NCBI GenBank assembly: GCA_934364765.1
Contig: CAKRMO010000040.1
Location: 1-8,246 of the forward strand
Direction of reading: 5' to 3'
From: an uncultured Bacteroidaceae bacterium
GTDB taxonomy: Bacteria > Bacteroidota > Bacteroidia > Bacteroidales > Bacteroidaceae
Length of the DNA: 8,246 nt
A model generated the notes under the pieces. It ran no database searches, was not told the DNA's origin, and saw only the letters and a list, made by a program, of their open reading frames with translations. Shown in pieces: positions 1-6,353 of the stretch (its first letter is position 1; each line of letters starts with the position of its first letter). Both the position numbers and the translations under genes were made by a program.

Positions 1-2197
1 CGCCCTCCACTTCCTGATTGTACCACTGCGGGAAAGTGTCGTTGTCGCCGTTGCAAAAGATAATGGGGTTGCCCTTGTCGGGAAGGGTGAGAAGATAGTT
101 GGCCCCGAAGTCGCGGCACATATAACGGCCCGAACGGTCGTGGTCGTCCCATGTCTGAGATGCCATCTGCACCGGGACAAGCAGGCACACGAGCGAGGCG
201 AGCGCCGCAACGCCCGCGCCGCTCAGCTTGAGCTTCTTCAAGCCCTCTATTATGCCGAGAACGCCAAAGCCAATCCATATCGCGAAAGCGTAGAACGAGC
301 CGGCGTAAGCGTAGTCGCGCTCACGGGGCTGCGTGGGCGTCTGGTTAAGATAGACAACAATTGCGATACCCGTCATGAAGAAAAGGAAGAACACCACCCA
401 GAACTGGCGGATTCCCCTCTTGCCCCTGTAAGCCTGGAAGAACAGGCCGATGAGACCGAGTATAAGCGGCAGGCAATAGAACACGTTGTGTCCCTTGTTC
501 TGTTTAAGCGTGTCGGGAAGCAGACTCTGGTCGCCAAGGCGCGCGTTGTCAAGAAAACTGATGCCCGTAATCCAGTTGCCGTGGTCTTTCTCGCCCATGC
601 TCTGAATATCATTTTGACGGCCGGCGAAGTTCCACATGAAATAACGCCAGTACATGAAGTTCAGCTGGTATGAAAGGAAGAACTTGAGGTTCTCCAGCTG
701 CGTGGGCATCTTTACGGAAGTAACTCTGCCTGTAGGATCGTCGTAAGGTATCTGACGTCCTTCAACTCCCCCCATCCAACTTTCGTATGCCTTGGCATGG
801 TCGCTCGAGTACATACGCGGGAACAGCATATTCTGGGCAAATACGTATTCGTTGTTGTGTCCCACAACTTCGTATGAGTCTTTTTCGTCCTTGCTAGTCT
901 TGTCCTTGCGGCTGTAAATTGGCTTGCCCTCCTTGTATTTCCAGGTGAGCATTCCGTTGCCGGCATTCTGGTAGGCGGGCTGCGAAGTGTAAGCCTGTCC
1001 GTAGAACAAGGGGCGCGAGCCGTATTGCTCACGGTTGAGGTAGCTTCCGAGGGTGAATATGTCTTCGGGCGAATTCTGGTCCATGGGCGGGTTTGCCACC
1101 GAGCGTATCACTATTATCGCAAACGAGGAATAGCCTATCATAAGCATTAGCAGGCAAAGCAGCGAAGTGTTCACAATTCTCGATGAAACCAGGAAATTTG
1201 TCTTCTTTCCTTTGCGCTTCAGCACATAGAACAACACCGCCAGAACTATCACGCCAATCACAACGCTCATAACGCCGTCGCCATAGAAAGGTATGCCAAG
1301 CAAACCCACGGAAAGCGTGGCTGATATGGCTATTGCCTTGCGGCTCTTGTCGCGCTGGCTCTCAAATATCGCCCAGATGATGCACGCCACAAGAATTACG
1401 AGATACACAACCGTGCCGGTGTTGAAGCCGAAGCCGAGACCGTTCACGAACAAAAGCTCGAACCAGCCGCCCACTTTCACGATGCCCGGCACAACGCCGT
1501 AAAGCACAGCCGCCACAATGACGAACGAAACCAGCAGCGCGAGAAGCGAGCCTTTCGCGCCGAGGTCGGGCTTGTGCTTGTAAACGTAAACAAGCACGAT
1601 GGCGGGGATGCAAAGCAGGTTCAAAAGGTGCACGCCTATGCTCAAACCAACGATGAAAGCTATCAAAACGAGCCAGCGGTCGCTGTGCGCGTCATCGGCG
1701 CGGTTCTCCCATTTCAGGATGAGCCAGAACACCAAGGCAGTGCACATTGACGAATATGCGTAAACCTCTCCCTCAACGGCGCTGAACCAGAATGTGTCGC
1801 TGAACGTATAGGCCAAAGCCCCCACAAGCCCCGCGCCCATTATCTCTATCGTCTGAGCAAGGGTGGGGTTTGCGTCATCCTTCACAATGAGCTTGCGCGA
1901 AAGGTCGGTGATTGTCCAGAACAGGAACAATATGCACGCCGCGCTCAAAAGGGCGGACATTATGTTGACCATCATCGCAACATGGCTCACGTCCTTTGCA
2001 AACTGCGAGAACAGGTTTGCTGTAATCATGAAAACAGGTGCTCCGGGCGGATGGCCCACCTCAAGCTTGAATGCCGAGGAGATGAACTCCGGGCAGTCCC
2101 AATAACTTGCGCTCGGCTCAATGGTCGAGCAATAGACAAATGCCGCAATGGCAAACGCTATCCAACCCAATAGGTTGTTGACTGTCTTGTAGCGCAT
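1..2197 (-). CDS. DUF2723 / GT117 (TMEM260-like) polytopic membrane protein, 3' end missing
   Basis: The frame is open from the ATG at 2197 to the left edge, giving 732 codons with no stop. Relatives are usually about 1000 residues or more, so a soluble C-terminal part is probably missing. Visible features are a short cytoplasmic start (MRYKTVNNLLGW), a first membrane helix near residues 9-27, then an acidic loop motif (EPSASYWDCPEF, about 27-38) and VGHPPGAP (47-54). About ten further hydrophobic segments follow. The conserved family blocks QTPTQPRERDYAYAG (619-633) and GDNDTFP (717-723) are both present. DUF2723 is the bacterial counterpart of the TMEM260 O-mannosyltransferases (CAZy GT117), which have a GT-C fold and use lipid-linked sugars on the outer side of the membrane. 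A role in protein O-glycosylation is therefore plausible for this protein but not shown here. The gene has its own promoter and is separated from the upstream operon by 386 nt. Confidence 0.93.
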   Translation of the reverse strand, partial: MRYKTVNNLLGWIAFAIAAFVYCSTIEPSASYWDCPEFISSAFKLEVGHPPGAPVFMITANLFSQFAKDVSHVAMMVNIMSALLSAACILFLFWTITDLSRKLIVKDDANPTLAQTIEIMGAGLVGALAYTFSDTFWFSAVEGEVYAYSSMCTALVFWLILKWENRADDAHSDRWLVLIAFIVGLSIGVHLLNLLCIPAIVLVYVYKHKPDLGAKGSLLALLVSFVIVAAVLYGVVPGIVKVGGWFELLFVNGLGFGFNTGTVVYLVILVACIIWAIFESQRDKSRKAIAISATLSVGLLGIPFYGDGVMSVVIGVIVLAVLFYVLKRKGKKTNFLVSSRIVNTSLLCLLMLMIGYSSFAIIVIRSVANPPMDQNSPEDIFTLGSYLNREQYGSRPLFYGQAYTSQPAYQNAGNGMLTWKYKEGKPIYSRKDKTSKDEKDSYEVVGHNNEYVFAQNMLFPRMYSSDHAKAYESWMGGVEGRQIPYDDPTGRVTSVKMPTQLENLKFFLSYQLNFMYWRYFMWNFAGRQNDIQSMGEKDHGNWITGISFLDNARLGDQSLLPDTLKQNKGHNVFYCLPLILGLIGLFFQAYRGKRGIRQFWVVFFLFFMTGIAIVVYLNQTPTQPRERDYAYAGSFYAFAIWIGFGVLGIIEGLKKLKLSGAGVAALASLVCLLVPVQMASQTWDDHDRSGRYMCRDFGANYLLTLPDKGNPIIFCNGDNDTFPQWYNQEVEG

Positions 2198-2245
2198 TGA
2201 TTCTTCAGTTTATTTTGTTTTGTTGTTTATTCGCCGCATTTTCCC

Positions 2246-2266
2246 TGCCAACGGCACGCGTTGGCA
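2246..2266 (-). promoter_or_regulatory. Perfect 8-bp hairpin in the leader of the GT117 gene
   Basis: TGCCAACG and CGTTGGCA are perfect inverted copies flanking a 5-nt loop. The hairpin lies about 10-30 nt downstream of the -7 box at 2277-2284 and about 50 nt upstream of the ATG at 2197, so it should sit near the 5' end of the transcript. It is G/C-rich within an A/T-rich leader. No U-tract follows it, so it does not look like an intrinsic terminator. It could be an mRNA-stabilising 5' stem or a dimeric repressor's operator just after the start site. Which of these applies cannot be told from sequence alone. Confidence 0.55.
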
Positions 2267-2276
2267 CACATTCGTG

Positions 2277-2308
2277 CAAAATTATAAATTAATCTCAAAT
2301 TCGCCAAA
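2277..2308 (-). promoter_or_regulatory. Bacteroidota-type sigma-ABfr promoter of the GT117 gene
   Basis: On the minus strand a TTTG (2308-2305) is followed by a 20-nt spacer and TAATTTTG (2284-2277). This matches the Bacteroides consensus of a -33 TTTG element and a -7 TAnnTTTG element with a spacer of about 20 nt. Transcription would start near 2270, leaving a leader of roughly 70-75 nt before the ATG at 2197. The leader has no clear Shine-Dalgarno sequence and is A-rich just before the start, which is usual for the phylum. Confidence 0.75.
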
Positions 2309-2327
2309 GCCACAGCCACTTTTATAA

Positions 2328-2352
2328 CGTGAGACCGGGATAAAAGCTCACG
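2328..2352. repeat. Inverted repeat upstream of the GT117 promoter
   Basis: CGTGAG (2328-2333) and CTCACG (2347-2352) are inverted copies separated by 13 nt. The pair ends about 20 nt upstream of the -33 element of the GT117 promoter, a position suited to an activator or other regulator site. The arms are only 6 bp, so chance is possible. Confidence 0.3.
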
Positions 2353-2377
2353 AAAGCCAATGGGGCTGTTTTGTATC

Positions 2378-2399
2378 GGACATAAGAAAAACTATGTCC
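2378..2399. repeat. Perfect 7-bp inverted repeat GGACATA/TATGTCC
   Basis: GGACATA (2378-2384) and TATGTCC (2393-2399) flank an A-rich 8-nt loop. Read on the minus strand the loop is TTTTTC-like and no long U-tract follows, so it is a poor terminator by itself. It forms part of a denser cluster: the outer arm TATCGGACATA (2374-2384) is nearly the reverse complement of TATGTCTGATA at 2414-2424, differing at one position. Confidence 0.45.
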
Positions 2400-2419
2400 T
2401 ATGCAGGAAAAATTATGTC
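2386..2419. repeat. Two direct copies of GAAAAAyTATGTC, period 21 nt
   Basis: The 13-nt sequence GAAAAACTATGTC (2386-2398) recurs as GAAAAATTATGTC (2407-2419) with one C/T difference. The start-to-start distance is 21 nt, about two helical turns, which would put both copies on the same DNA face. This fits paired binding sites or a decayed tandem repeat. The copies overlap the inverted repeats described separately. Confidence 0.4.
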
Positions 2420-2452
2420 TGATATAATTCAAGCTACATCAGACCTTTTTTT
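2408..2452 (-). terminator. Likely bidirectional terminator closing the CPBP-to-GNAT operon
   Basis: GTCTGAT (2417-2423) and ATCAGAC (2438-2444) form a 7-bp stem around a 14-nt loop; a mismatch followed by two more pairs can extend it inward. Seven T residues follow on the plus strand (2446-2452). On the minus strand the stem is followed by two bases, AA and then five T residues (2412-2408), preceded by the A-tract. It lies 140 nt past the acetyltransferase stop and before the GT117 promoter, so minus-strand termination is the sensible role. No plus-strand gene needs it. The stem is short and not G/C-rich, so its strength is uncertain. Confidence 0.5.
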
Positions 2453-2501
2453 GACGCTTGCAAACATCTGAAAAACAAATCGTTACAAAAAGCGTTCAAA
2501 A
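2449..2501. repeat. Imperfect long-armed inverted repeat TTTTGACGCTT/AAGCGTTCAAAA
   Basis: The arms at 2449-2459 and 2490-2501 pair over 11 bp with one bulged T, around a 30-nt A-rich loop. The left arm uses the T-tract of the neighbouring terminator hairpin, so the two structures would compete. It may be a transcript-end structure or one end of a small repeat element. Confidence 0.35.
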
Positions 2502-2583
2502 TGTGGTTATTGTTTTGAAATCCAGCAGGTTACGCATTTTTGGCTGCAATCGCAATCCCACAAGTGTTTCCACTGCCTCCAAG

Positions 2584-3153
2584 TTAAAGTTGCGAGAACG
2601 GAATGAAAGTGCGCATACAGTCTGAATGAGGGGCGATGAACTTTTCCAGCCACACCATGTCCCACCAGCGCGAGAACTTGTAGCCGCACTTGTGGAAGTG
2701 GGCCACAAGCACAAAGCCTTCTTTCTCGTGAAAGCGTACACTGCCGTTGTCGTGAAGCTCATCCTCGGTGTCGGAATATGTTACACAGGCGTAAATGTTA
2801 GTTACATTCTGCCTTTTTAGTATTTCCTCAAGCCCGGCATACAAAGTCCCGCCTATGCGCCGCCCATGAAAATTCACGTCAACATAAACCGACAACTCCA
2901 CCGCCCAGTCGTATGCCGCCCTCTCCTTGAACGCCCCGGCGTAAGCATAACCCAGCACCATGCCGTCGCTCTCCGCAACCAAATATGGGTAGCATTCCAA
3001 AGTTTTGGCAATTCTGGAACGGAATTCCGCAACACTCGGCACGTCATATTCAAACGTTATGGAAGTGTTTTCCACATATGGCGCATATATCTCCAAAAGT
3101 CTCGGCGCGTCATCGGGCTTTGCCGTCCTTACAGTTATTTTCCCAGATTTCAT
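2584..3153 (-). CDS. GNAT acetyltransferase, phosphinothricin acetyltransferase-like (Pat/YncA type)
   Basis: This 189-residue protein should transfer acetyl from acetyl-CoA to a small amine; relatives act on phosphinothricin, methionine sulfoximine or amino acids. The fold is recognisable in order: IYAPYVENTSITFEYDVPS (about 22-40), GYAYAGAF (68-75), the central strand with E86 and SVYVDV (88-93), the acetyl-CoA loop HGRRIGG (96-102), helix LYAGLEEILKRQ (104-115), then FHEKEGF (141-147), FHKCGYKFSRWWDM (153-166) and VWLEK. The loop has Arg where many GNATs have the first Gly of GxG; a basic residue there seems tolerated in this subgroup. The ATG at 3153 lies 6 nt after the DUF554 stop, without a clear Shine-Dalgarno sequence. 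Residues after about 174 do not resemble the family end and may be acquired. The true substrate is unknown. Confidence 0.9.
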   Translation of the reverse strand: MKSGKITVRTAKPDDAPRLLEIYAPYVENTSITFEYDVPSVAEFRSRIAKTLECYPYLVAESDGMVLGYAYAGAFKERAAYDWAVELSVYVDVNFHGRRIGGTLYAGLEEILKRQNVTNIYACVTYSDTEDELHDNGSVRFHEKEGFVLVAHFHKCGYKFSRWWDMVWLEKFIAPHSDCMRTFIPFSQL

Positions 3154-3159
3154 CGGTAT

Positions 3160-3858
3160 TTACAGTCCAAAAAATCCCTTAATCACGAACCACACAACAG
3201 GCACAAGCAGCGCGGGAAGCAGGTTCAGCGTCTTGCAGTCCTTCAGTTCGAGAAGCGAAAGCCCCGAAGCGGTAATCATAAGCCCGCCGATTATAAGCAG
3301 CTCCGCCATGAGGGCGTTGCTTATGGCTGTGCTCGAAACCATAGCCACGGCGTAAAACATACCCTGCCACAGAAAAAGCACCGGCGCGGCAAGTATCATC
3401 CCAATTCCGTATGTGGAGGCGAACACGGTGGAACTCACGAGGTCGAGCGTGGAATTTGTGAAAAGGAAAGTGTTGTCGCCCTTCAACGCGCTTATCACAG
3501 GGCCGAGCATCGACAAAGGGCCGATGCAATAAAGAAGTATTGCCGTTGAAAGCCCTTCGGCAAGATTCTTCGATGAATTCCCGGATTTTGAACGTTTGCT
3601 GACCAAACGCCTGAAACGTCCGTCTATGTCAAAAGCCGTTCCCACCACTCCGCCTATGGCGAGGGATATGATGAAAAGCACAGGATATTCACTTTCGGCA
3701 AAATGCGATATGGTGGCGTTCAGGCCTATTGCCAGACTTGCGAGACCGAGTGCGGTGTAGAGCGCGCGCTTGTACTTTTCTTTTATACCCCTGTGGAGCA
3801 ACGCACCCGCCAATGTGCCCGCAACTATACAGGCGGCGTTCACTATTGTTCCTGTCAT
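3160..3858 (-). CDS. DUF554 family membrane protein (YdfK/YqgA-like)
   Basis: A 232-residue hydrophobic protein of the DUF554 family, a putative inner-membrane transporter of unknown substrate. The ATG at 3858 is chosen because the family begins with an M-x-GTIVNA-type stretch, seen here as MTGTIVNAACIVAGTLAGALL. A longer reading from the TTG at 3885 would add nine residues that look non-native. Further hallmarks are the second helix (LGLASLAIGLN), GGVVGTAFDIDGRFRRL, then GPLSMLGPV followed by ALKGDNTFLFTNSTLDLVSS, and the glycine-rich STYGIGMILAAPVLFLWQG. About seven membrane segments are visible, ending in a C-terminal helix (LLPALLVPVVWFVIKGFFGL). GGAAAGG stands only 1-2 nt before the ATG, closer than is ideal for a Shine-Dalgarno sequence. 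The gene follows GH2 by 61 nt and precedes the acetyltransferase by 6 nt. Confidence 0.9.
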   Translation of the reverse strand: MTGTIVNAACIVAGTLAGALLHRGIKEKYKRALYTALGLASLAIGLNATISHFAESEYPVLFIISLAIGGVVGTAFDIDGRFRRLVSKRSKSGNSSKNLAEGLSTAILLYCIGPLSMLGPVISALKGDNTFLFTNSTLDLVSSTVFASTYGIGMILAAPVLFLWQGMFYAVAMVSSTAISNALMAELLIIGGLMITASGLSLLELKDCKTLNLLPALLVPVVWFVIKGFFGL

Positions 3859-3896
3859 GCCTTTCCGACAATATGCAAATCGCAATATTTTCTGCT

Positions 3897-3911
3897 AAAA
3901 CAACTTGTTTT
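3897..3911. repeat. 15-nt dyad AAAACAA-C-TTGTTTT in the GH2/DUF554 gap
   Basis: Seven-base arms are perfect inverted copies about a single central base. The dyad lies in the 61-nt gap between the GH2 stop (3920) and the DUF554 start (3858), the largest gap inside the operon. A one-base centre makes an RNA hairpin poor, so a protein-binding dyad or chance in A/T-rich DNA is more likely. No good TAnnTTTG element was found beside it. Confidence 0.25.
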
Positions 3912-3919
3912 TCCTGTTT

Positions 3920-6343
3920 TCATCGCAGTTTTGCCGGCTTTTCCACGCGAATTACGGCTTGTGCCGCAATAGAAGGTTCGTCTTTGCACGTTACCGTCAG
4001 CACGGCGTTGCCGCTTTTTGAGGTGGAGCGCACCAAAACCACCATTTCACCGTGGAAAAGGCGCATCTGCGGTTTCTCAAAAGGTTCGAGCGATGAGGCG
4101 TCGCCGTTGCAGGCTGCCTGATATTTCGCGCCCTTCACCGAGAACTGCAACTCGTTGTCGGCATCGGGGCATTCGTTACCGTCGGCATCAAGCATCCTCA
4201 CCGTTACAAACGATATGTCATCGCCGTCAGCCTTTATCACGTTTCGATCGGGCGTAAGTTCGAGCTTGGCGGGCTTTCCTGCGGTGCACACAACCTTTTC
4301 CGCCGCACGGTTTCCAGCCGCATCGTATGCCACAACCTTAATCTCGCCCGGTTCGTACTTTACATCCATCCACTTGATGCGGTTTGCGCCAAAGAGCTTT
4401 GTCGGATCTTTTTTCACCCTTCCCATACTCTTTCCGTTCACAAACAGTTCGGCTTCGGGAAAGCTTGTGTAGCACATCACGGGTACTGTCCTGCCCTCCA
4501 TGCCGTGCCATGTCCAATGGGGAAGGACGTGCAGGGTTTTGTCACCGGTATTCCAGCGGCTGCGGTAGAAATAAAACCTGTCCTTGGGCAGACCCGCGAG
4601 GTCCACTATGCCGAAATAGCTGCTGCGAGACGGCCACATGTTGCTGTATGGGTAGTTCTCGCCGAGATAGTCGAAGCCCGTCCAAACAAACTCGCCGATA
4701 ATCCACGGTTTTCTGTCCTGATACCAAGCGTCGTAATCAGGAATGTTGCTCCACCAGGCACTGTAAAGGTCGTAGCTCGAAACCTGCCGGTCGGGATTTG
4801 TGCTGCCGTTTGTAGTGTGTATTGCCGGGAAATGGTAAACACCGCGACTGCTAAGCGTCGAAGCCGTTTCGCTTGCCACCAGGAAGCCTTGTGGAAGTGA
4901 ATCTATATAGGTTTCGTAGCACCGCGTATTGTAGTTGAAGCCGGGGATGTCGAGCTGCCCGAAATATCCGCTGCGTGTCGCCCCCGCCACGTTATCAACT
5001 CCCGCCGTAACGGGACGTGTGGGATCGAGCCTGTGGAGCAGGCCAACAAGCCTGCGGCACGCATCCGCGCCCTCCTTAGTCTTTTGGTCGGGTATCTCGT
5101 TGCCGATGCTCCACATCACTATTGAGGGATGGTTTCTGTGGTTGTAGTATTCGTTCGTCAGGTCTTTTTCCGCCCACTCGTTGAAAAAGCGGCTGTAGGC
5201 GTTGGCTGTCTTTCCCGTCATCCAACTGTCGAACGATTCCGCCATTACCAGCATTCCCAAGGAGTCGCAAAGGTCCATCATCATAGCCGACGGCATATTG
5301 TGCGAGGTTCGTATGGCGTCGCAGCCCATGTCCTTCATTATTTTTATCTGACGCGCTATCGCCGCCTCGTTCACTGCCGCGCCGAGCGGCCCAAGGTCGT
5401 GGTGCAGACACACACCCTTGAATTTCCGCGTCTTTCCGTTTAACTGGAAACCCTTTTCCTTTGTGAACGAAATGCTTCTTATTCCGAAGCGCGTCAGGTT
5501 TTCGTCAACCGCCTTGCCATTCTTTATAAGGCGCGTGCGGAGTGTGTAAAGATTTGGCGTTTCGGGCGACCACAACGCGGGACTGCCAATTTTCAGGCTT
5601 GCCTTCAGTTTTCCGCCGGCGAAATCTCCCTTTCCGGTTGCGGCTTCCTTTCCGTCCCGCGACAGCACAGCGATTTCGGCTTTCAGTCCTTCGGAGCTTC
5701 CGTCTCTCAAAGCCAAATCAACGCTGACCGTTGCCGATTTTCCGGAAACCTCGGGCGTTGTTACCCAAACGCCCCACGTGTCGATAGCATCGTCGCCCGA
5801 AAGTATAAGCTTCACAGGGCGGTAAATTCCTCCGCCGGGATACCAGCGGCTGCTCAAGCCGGGATTGTTCAGCTTTACCACAAGCGAATTTTCGCCGCCT
5901 TTCAAAAACGGCGTGGCATCGATGCGGAAAGCATTATATCCGTTAGCCCACTTCCCGGCAAGCTTTCCGTTCACATACACTTCGGGCTCCGCCATTGCGC
6001 CATCAAAGAGCAATTCGGCATGAGTGTAAGGGCGGGGGACCTTGAACTTGGTGCGGTATTCCCCCTTCCCCGGCCAGGGCAAAGCCCCCGTGTTGCCGGT
6101 GGATTCATGCACCACATTCTTGCCGTCCACAACGCTCTCGCTTTTCCACACGTCGTTGTTTCTGTCAAACTTTCCCGATATGGCCCAGTCGTGGGGCAGT
6201 GTTACGGCGCGGAACGGCGCACCGTCCTTTGAGAAAGTCCAGCCGTCGCGCATGGTGATGGTCTTGTGGGTTTGCGCCTGTGCCATTGCGGCGAAAGCCA
6301 TTGCGCAGAGCGTTGCCGCCAAAAAACGATTATTTTTTTCCAT
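3920..6343 (-). CDS. Exported GH2 glycoside hydrolase, probable beta-galactosidase
   Basis: This 807-residue enzyme should release terminal beta-linked sugar, most likely galactose, from glycans in the periplasm or outside the cell. A signal peptide is clear (MEKNNRFLAATLCAMAFAAM, cut probably after AQA at 23); there is no lipobox. The order is GH2 sugar-binding domain (about 30-185, with RWYPGGGIYRPV at 166-177), GH2 Ig-like domain (about 188-290), TIM barrel (about 295-600), a DUF4982-like domain (about 615-685) and a C-terminal Ig-like domain (about 690-802). The acid/base is E416 in WSIGNE. The nucleophile is probably E492 in VASETAS, because GEFVWTGFDY (550-559) aligns with the tryptophan strand that follows the nucleophile in LacZ and GusA. 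The Asn-x-Lys motif of beta-glucuronidases is absent (SSYFGIV instead), which favours galactosidase. The ATG is 10 nt after the U32 stop. Other exo-beta-glycosidase specificities remain possible. Confidence 0.92.
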   Translation of the reverse strand: MEKNNRFLAATLCAMAFAAMAQAQTHKTITMRDGWTFSKDGAPFRAVTLPHDWAISGKFDRNNDVWKSESVVDGKNVVHESTGNTGALPWPGKGEYRTKFKVPRPYTHAELLFDGAMAEPEVYVNGKLAGKWANGYNAFRIDATPFLKGGENSLVVKLNNPGLSSRWYPGGGIYRPVKLILSGDDAIDTWGVWVTTPEVSGKSATVSVDLALRDGSSEGLKAEIAVLSRDGKEAATGKGDFAGGKLKASLKIGSPALWSPETPNLYTLRTRLIKNGKAVDENLTRFGIRSISFTKEKGFQLNGKTRKFKGVCLHHDLGPLGAAVNEAAIARQIKIMKDMGCDAIRTSHNMPSAMMMDLCDSLGMLVMAESFDSWMTGKTANAYSRFFNEWAEKDLTNEYYNHRNHPSIVMWSIGNEIPDQKTKEGADACRRLVGLLHRLDPTRPVTAGVDNVAGATRSGYFGQLDIPGFNYNTRCYETYIDSLPQGFLVASETASTLSSRGVYHFPAIHTTNGSTNPDRQVSSYDLYSAWWSNIPDYDAWYQDRKPWIIGEFVWTGFDYLGENYPYSNMWPSRSSYFGIVDLAGLPKDRFYFYRSRWNTGDKTLHVLPHWTWHGMEGRTVPVMCYTSFPEAELFVNGKSMGRVKKDPTKLFGANRIKWMDVKYEPGEIKVVAYDAAGNRAAEKVVCTAGKPAKLELTPDRNVIKADGDDISFVTVRMLDADGNECPDADNELQFSVKGAKYQAACNGDASSLEPFEKPQMRLFHGEMVVLVRSTSKSGNAVLTVTCKDEPSIAAQAVIRVEKPAKLR

Positions 6344-6353
6344 AACAAAAAAC

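Noticed and set aside
140..673. Plus-strand open frame of 177 codons within the GT117 gene
   Set aside because: The opposite strand encodes conserved GT117 motifs through the whole stretch. The plus-strand product matches nothing recognisable.
2328..2501. Short repeats as a CRISPR array
   Set aside because: The repeats are 6-13 nt, imperfect, mostly inverted and lack regular spacers; no cas genes are present.
2496..2762. Minus-strand open frame of 88 codons overlapping the acetyltransferase 3' end
   Set aside because: Most of it overlaps the acetyltransferase in another frame and lacks a start signal. Only its last part lies in free sequence, which is reported as a possible remnant and not as a gene.
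2866..3549. Plus-strand open frame of 227 codons across the GNAT and DUF554 genes
   Set aside because: It spans the junction of two well-supported minus-strand genes and its product is low in hydrophobic order and rich in His/Arg, so it is a shadow frame.
3859..3919. Possible internal promoter before DUF554
   Set aside because: The gap holds GATTTG and TTGTTTT stretches, but no TAnnTTTG with a properly spaced TTTG upstream, so a promoter cannot be supported.
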